Under the pieces are notes generated by a model. The model worked only from the letters and a program-made list of their open reading frames with translations, made no database searches and was not told the origin of the DNA. Positions 29,746 to 32,521 of a stretch of DNA of 32,521 bases are shown here, in pieces. Numbering within the stretch: the stretch's first letter is position 1; the number at the start of each line of letters is the position of its first letter. The stretch is from positions 1 to 32,521 of the forward strand of contig JAFEGE010000116.1 in NCBI GenBank assembly GCA_018240105.1. The letters run 5' to 3'. Source of the DNA: Verrucomicrobiota bacterium (GTDB lineage Bacteria; Chlamydiota; Chlamydiia; Chlamydiales; 2-12-FULL-49-11). The translations under genes and the position numbers were made by a program.

Positions 29746-32352
29746 GTGACGAAAAAATTAATTATTGTTGAATCGCCGACCAAAATTAAAACGCTTAGAA
29801 AGTTTTTAGGCAAAGATTATGCCTTTGAATCTTCTGTGGGTCATATCCGGGATCTACCCGCAAAACGTTTTGGTATCGATGTCGAGCACGACTTTACCCC
29901 TGAATATGAAATCCTTGAGAATAAACAGGATGTGATTGATAAGTTAGAGAAAGCGGCTCGCTCTTGTGATGAAGTTATCCTCTCGCCTGACCCTGACCGT
30001 GAAGGGGAAGCGATTGCTTGGCACATCGTCTCTATTCTACCAAAGAAAACTAAATATAAAAGGGTTACATTTAACGAGTATACGAAAAAAGCCGTCTTAG
30101 AAGCGCTCGAACACCCTCGCCCTATTAATGAAGACCTAGTGAATGCCCAGCAAGCTCGCCGCCTTCTTGACCGTATGGTGGGTTATAAAATCTCCCCTAT
30201 TCTACATCGTAAGATCCACAGAGGTCACAAGTTAGGCTCACTTTCTGCCGGACGCGTTCAATCGGTTGTTTTAAAGCTCATCGTTGATAGAGAAAAAGAG
30301 ATCGATGCTTTTATCCCAGTAGAGTACTGGAATTTAGGCGCCCTTTTACAATCGAAGAAAGGAGAGAGTAAACCCTTTACAGCCGCACTTTATTCTGTCT
30401 CTGGCAAAAAGGTTGAGAAAGAAGATACTGGCAAAGGCGACTGTACCCTTATCAACAACGAAGCTTCTGCCAAAAAGATCAAAGAAAAGTTAGATAAGGC
30501 AAAATACACCGTCTCTAAAATTGAGAAGAGAGAGAAAAAGCGCAATCCAACGCCGCCTTTTATCACCTCTACCCTACAGCAAGAGGCAGCTCGCCACTAC
30601 GGCTTCTCCTCCTCTAAAACGATGTCTATTGCCCAGAGCTTATATGAAGGGGTAGATCTCGGAGATCACGGCCCTGAAGGTCTTATTACCTATATGAGAA
30701 CTGACTCTACCCGTACTTCACCTGACGCGGAAGCGGATGCAAGAGAGCTCATTAAATCCCAGTATGGTCCAAATTACTTACCGCCAACACCACCTAAATA
30801 TGCAACCAAGAAAAACGCCCAGGATGCTCACGAAGCTATCCGTCCGACCAATCTTGCCCATACCCCTGACAGCATTAGAGACCATTTAACGCGCGAGCAG
30901 CAAAAGCTCTATCTCTTAATCTGGCAACGTTTTATTGCCTCACAAATGCAGCCTGCTATCTATGACACGGTCTCTGTTACAATCGAAACAGACCAAGACC
31001 TTATCCTTCGAGCAAGCGGCTCTGTGATAAAATTTGCAGGGTTTCTTGCTGTCTATGAAGAGAAAGAAGACCACGATGACAAAGAAGAGAAAGAAAATCT
31101 TCTCCCACAGCTTGCAGAGGGCGAGGTTTTAAAACATATAGAGAGTACCTCAACACAGTCGTTTACAAAAGCGCCTCCTCGTTTTACAGAAGCCTCTCTT
31201 GTTAAAGAGCTCGAAAAATCTGGCATCGGACGCCCCTCCACTTACGCCACCATCATGCAAAAGATTTTAAACCGCTCCTACACGACAAAAGAAAAGAGCG
31301 CCCTTAAGCCCACAGAGCTCGGTAAAATTATCTGCCAGATGTTGGAAGAAAACTTCCCTAAGATCATGAACATCGCCTTCACAGCCGAGATGGAAAATGA
31401 GCTCGATAAGATTGCTGAGACCGATATTGACTGGAAAGCTTTTTTAAAAGCGTTTTGGAAAGACTTCTTACCGACCGTGGAACACGCAGAGAAAGAGGCA
31501 AAGGTCCCAAAAATCATGACAGAGCACATCTGTCCAACCTGCGGCAGCCATCTACAGAAAATATGGGCGCGCGACCGCTACTTCTTAGGCTGCAGCACTT
31601 ACCCTGATTGTAAGTATACAGCTCCTCTCGAAGAGGTTACTCTTAATAAGGAAGACTACGATCCAACCTTTGATTGGGATCAAAAGTGTCCAAAATGTAC
31701 CTCTGATATGAAAATTCGCCAAAGTCGCTATGGAATTTTCTTAGGCTGTAGTAAATACCCCGAATGCAAAACGATCGTGAATATCCCGAAAAAGGGTGAG
31801 ATTGCAAACGAAGATCTTCCCGCCTGCCCTGCAACTGGATGCCCTGGCCAAATCACCAAAAAGCGCTCTCGCTTTGGAAAATACTTCTACTCCTGCTCTA
31901 CATTCCCAGAGTGCAGCGTGATCGCCAATTCCGTAGAGGATCTTCTAGAAAAATACAAAGGCCAACCTCGTACTGCCTACGTTAGTAAGCGCCCTCCAAA
32001 GGGAGAAAAGGCCGCTAAAGGAAAAGAAAAAACGGCCACCAAAAAAGCCTCCTCTAGCAAAGGTAAAGCCTCTAAAACAAAAGCGAAAACCACCAAGAAA
32101 AAAGAGTCAGCTCCAAGACAGCAGGCTCTCTACACGCCAAGCCCTGTCCTTGCAAAAATTGTAGGGGAAGCGGCAATCTCTCGCCCTGAGGCGACTAAGA
32201 AAATATGGGACTACATCAAAGCAAACAAATTGCAAGACCCAAAAAATAAGCGCCTTATCATTACCGATAGCAAACTAGAAAAATTCTTCGGTCACAAAGA
32301 GAAGACCGATATGATGAAGCTTGCAGGGTACTTATCTAAGCATCTATCTTGA
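29746..32352 (+). CDS. topA: DNA topoisomerase I with C-terminal SWIB domain
   Basis: An 868-residue type IA topoisomerase that relaxes negative supercoils through a covalent 5'-phosphotyrosine. The toprim domain starts LIIVESPTKIKTL (Glu9) and has DPDREGE (82-88); the catalytic Tyr316 is in GLITYMRTDST. Three C4 zinc-ribbon repeats begin near 596 (CPTCG), 648 (CPKC) and 694 (CPATGC), each ending GC/SCSTYPDC-like. A lysine/alanine/serine linker (about 740-790) resembles a histone H1 tail. A SWIB domain closes the protein (about 796-868: YTPSPVLAKIVG, KIWDYIKANKLQDPKNKRLI, KLAGYLSKHL). TopA-SWIB is the known chlamydial arrangement and may link supercoiling to chromatin condensation. The start is GTG, preceded by AGGG. 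Confidence 0.97.
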   Translation: MTKKLIIVESPTKIKTLRKFLGKDYAFESSVGHIRDLPAKRFGIDVEHDFTPEYEILENKQDVIDKLEKAARSCDEVILSPDPDREGEAIAWHIVSILPKKTKYKRVTFNEYTKKAVLEALEHPRPINEDLVNAQQARRLLDRMVGYKISPILHRKIHRGHKLGSLSAGRVQSVVLKLIVDREKEIDAFIPVEYWNLGALLQSKKGESKPFTAALYSVSGKKVEKEDTGKGDCTLINNEASAKKIKEKLDKAKYTVSKIEKREKKRNPTPPFITSTLQQEAARHYGFSSSKTMSIAQSLYEGVDLGDHGPEGLITYMRTDSTRTSPDAEADARELIKSQYGPNYLPPTPPKYATKKNAQDAHEAIRPTNLAHTPDSIRDHLTREQQKLYLLIWQRFIASQMQPAIYDTVSVTIETDQDLILRASGSVIKFAGFLAVYEEKEDHDDKEEKENLLPQLAEGEVLKHIESTSTQSFTKAPPRFTEASLVKELEKSGIGRPSTYATIMQKILNRSYTTKEKSALKPTELGKIICQMLEENFPKIMNIAFTAEMENELDKIAETDIDWKAFLKAFWKDFLPTVEHAEKEAKVPKIMTEHICPTCGSHLQKIWARDRYFLGCSTYPDCKYTAPLEEVTLNKEDYDPTFDWDQKCPKCTSDMKIRQSRYGIFLGCSKYPECKTIVNIPKKGEIANEDLPACPATGCPGQITKKRSRFGKYFYSCSTFPECSVIANSVEDLLEKYKGQPRTAYVSKRPPKGEKAAKGKEKTATKKASSSKGKASKTKAKTTKKKESAPRQQALYTPSPVLAKIVGEAAISRPEATKKIWDYIKANKLQDPKNKRLIITDSKLEKFFGHKEKTDMMKLAGYLSKHLS

Positions 32353-32363
32353 TCTCTATACCC

Positions 32364-32521
32364 AAGTGAACTCAAAAATTGGTCTTTGGCTTCACTAGAA
32401 TCTTAAAATTTGCACCCGCTGCACCTCGCCCTATGTCCCATAGCGGCTCGCTTTAGCGACGATTTCATCTGGTGCAAATTTTAAGTTCTGCTTTTGCCAA
32501 AATTCCAATTTTTGAAGTTAC
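32364..32521. repeat. MITE-like inverted-repeat element, longer copy (may continue past the window)
   Basis: AAGTGAACTCAAAAATTGG (32364-32382) and CCAATTTTTGAAGTTAC (32505-32521) are inverted ends. Inside, CTTAAAATTTGCACC (32402-32416) and GGTGCAAATTTTAAG (32471-32485) form a second perfect 15-base inverted repeat around a GC-richer core. The left part matches 25978-26029 in reverse complement. No open frame fits it. It directly follows topA and could also act as its transcription end. Confidence 0.75.

Overview
The window looks like a chromosomal segment of a Chlamydiae bacterium, probably an environmental (Chlamydia-like) lineage rather than a Chlamydia species. Three things point there. 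The primary sigma factor is a chlamydial sigma-66 type. DNA topoisomerase I carries a C-terminal SWIB domain, a fusion typical of Chlamydiae. The tyrB-mreC and rpoD-rpsT neighbourhoods also recall chlamydial gene order (from memory, not searched). The enlarged set of CPBP proteases, a two-partner-secretion transporter and a large glycan-enzyme cluster fit the bigger genomes of environmental chlamydiae.

Layout. 1-2143 (minus): tyrB and a 3'-truncated mreC, overlapping by 4 bases. 2183-2255: tRNA-Ala(GGC). 2306-3982 (minus): rpoD. 4112-7575 (plus): a PAP2-family membrane protein, a CoiA-like nuclease, rpsT and two CPBP-family membrane proteins, one of them lacking the catalytic residues. 7589-9343 (minus): a TpsB/ShlB outer-membrane transporter. 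9437-10663 (plus): a putative beta-barrel protein. 10647-13259 (minus): uvrD/pcrA and a small unknown gene. 13293-14519 (plus): a DUF1343/NamZ exo-N-acetylmuramidase.

14527-29676 is the striking part: about 15 kb of carbohydrate- and methylation-type enzymes in five short operons. It holds three tandem-domain GT2 glycosyltransferases, two GH130/GT108-like beta-propeller proteins, six methyltransferase-like proteins, a polysaccharide pyruvyltransferase, a GT25 glycosyltransferase and an alpha/beta hydrolase. Almost every product starts with a Sec signal peptide or a signal anchor, although these families normally work in the cytoplasm with nucleotide sugars, PEP or SAM. Parts of the cluster are duplicated. 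Two genes are broken by one-base shifts at 8-base A/T runs, and some copies have lost motif residues. I infer an exported surface- or host-glycan modification system that is duplicating and decaying. The middle of it is AT-rich: 24241-24360 hand-counts to about 31% G+C, against about 52% in a 60-base sample of topA at 31201 and 48% at 5941.

29746-32352 (plus): topA. A dispersed inverted-repeat element lies at 25948-26027, and a longer, oppositely oriented relative at 32364-32521 runs to the window edge. Apart from these there is no gene-free stretch above 300 bases. I saw no rRNA, CRISPR array, transposase or integrase.
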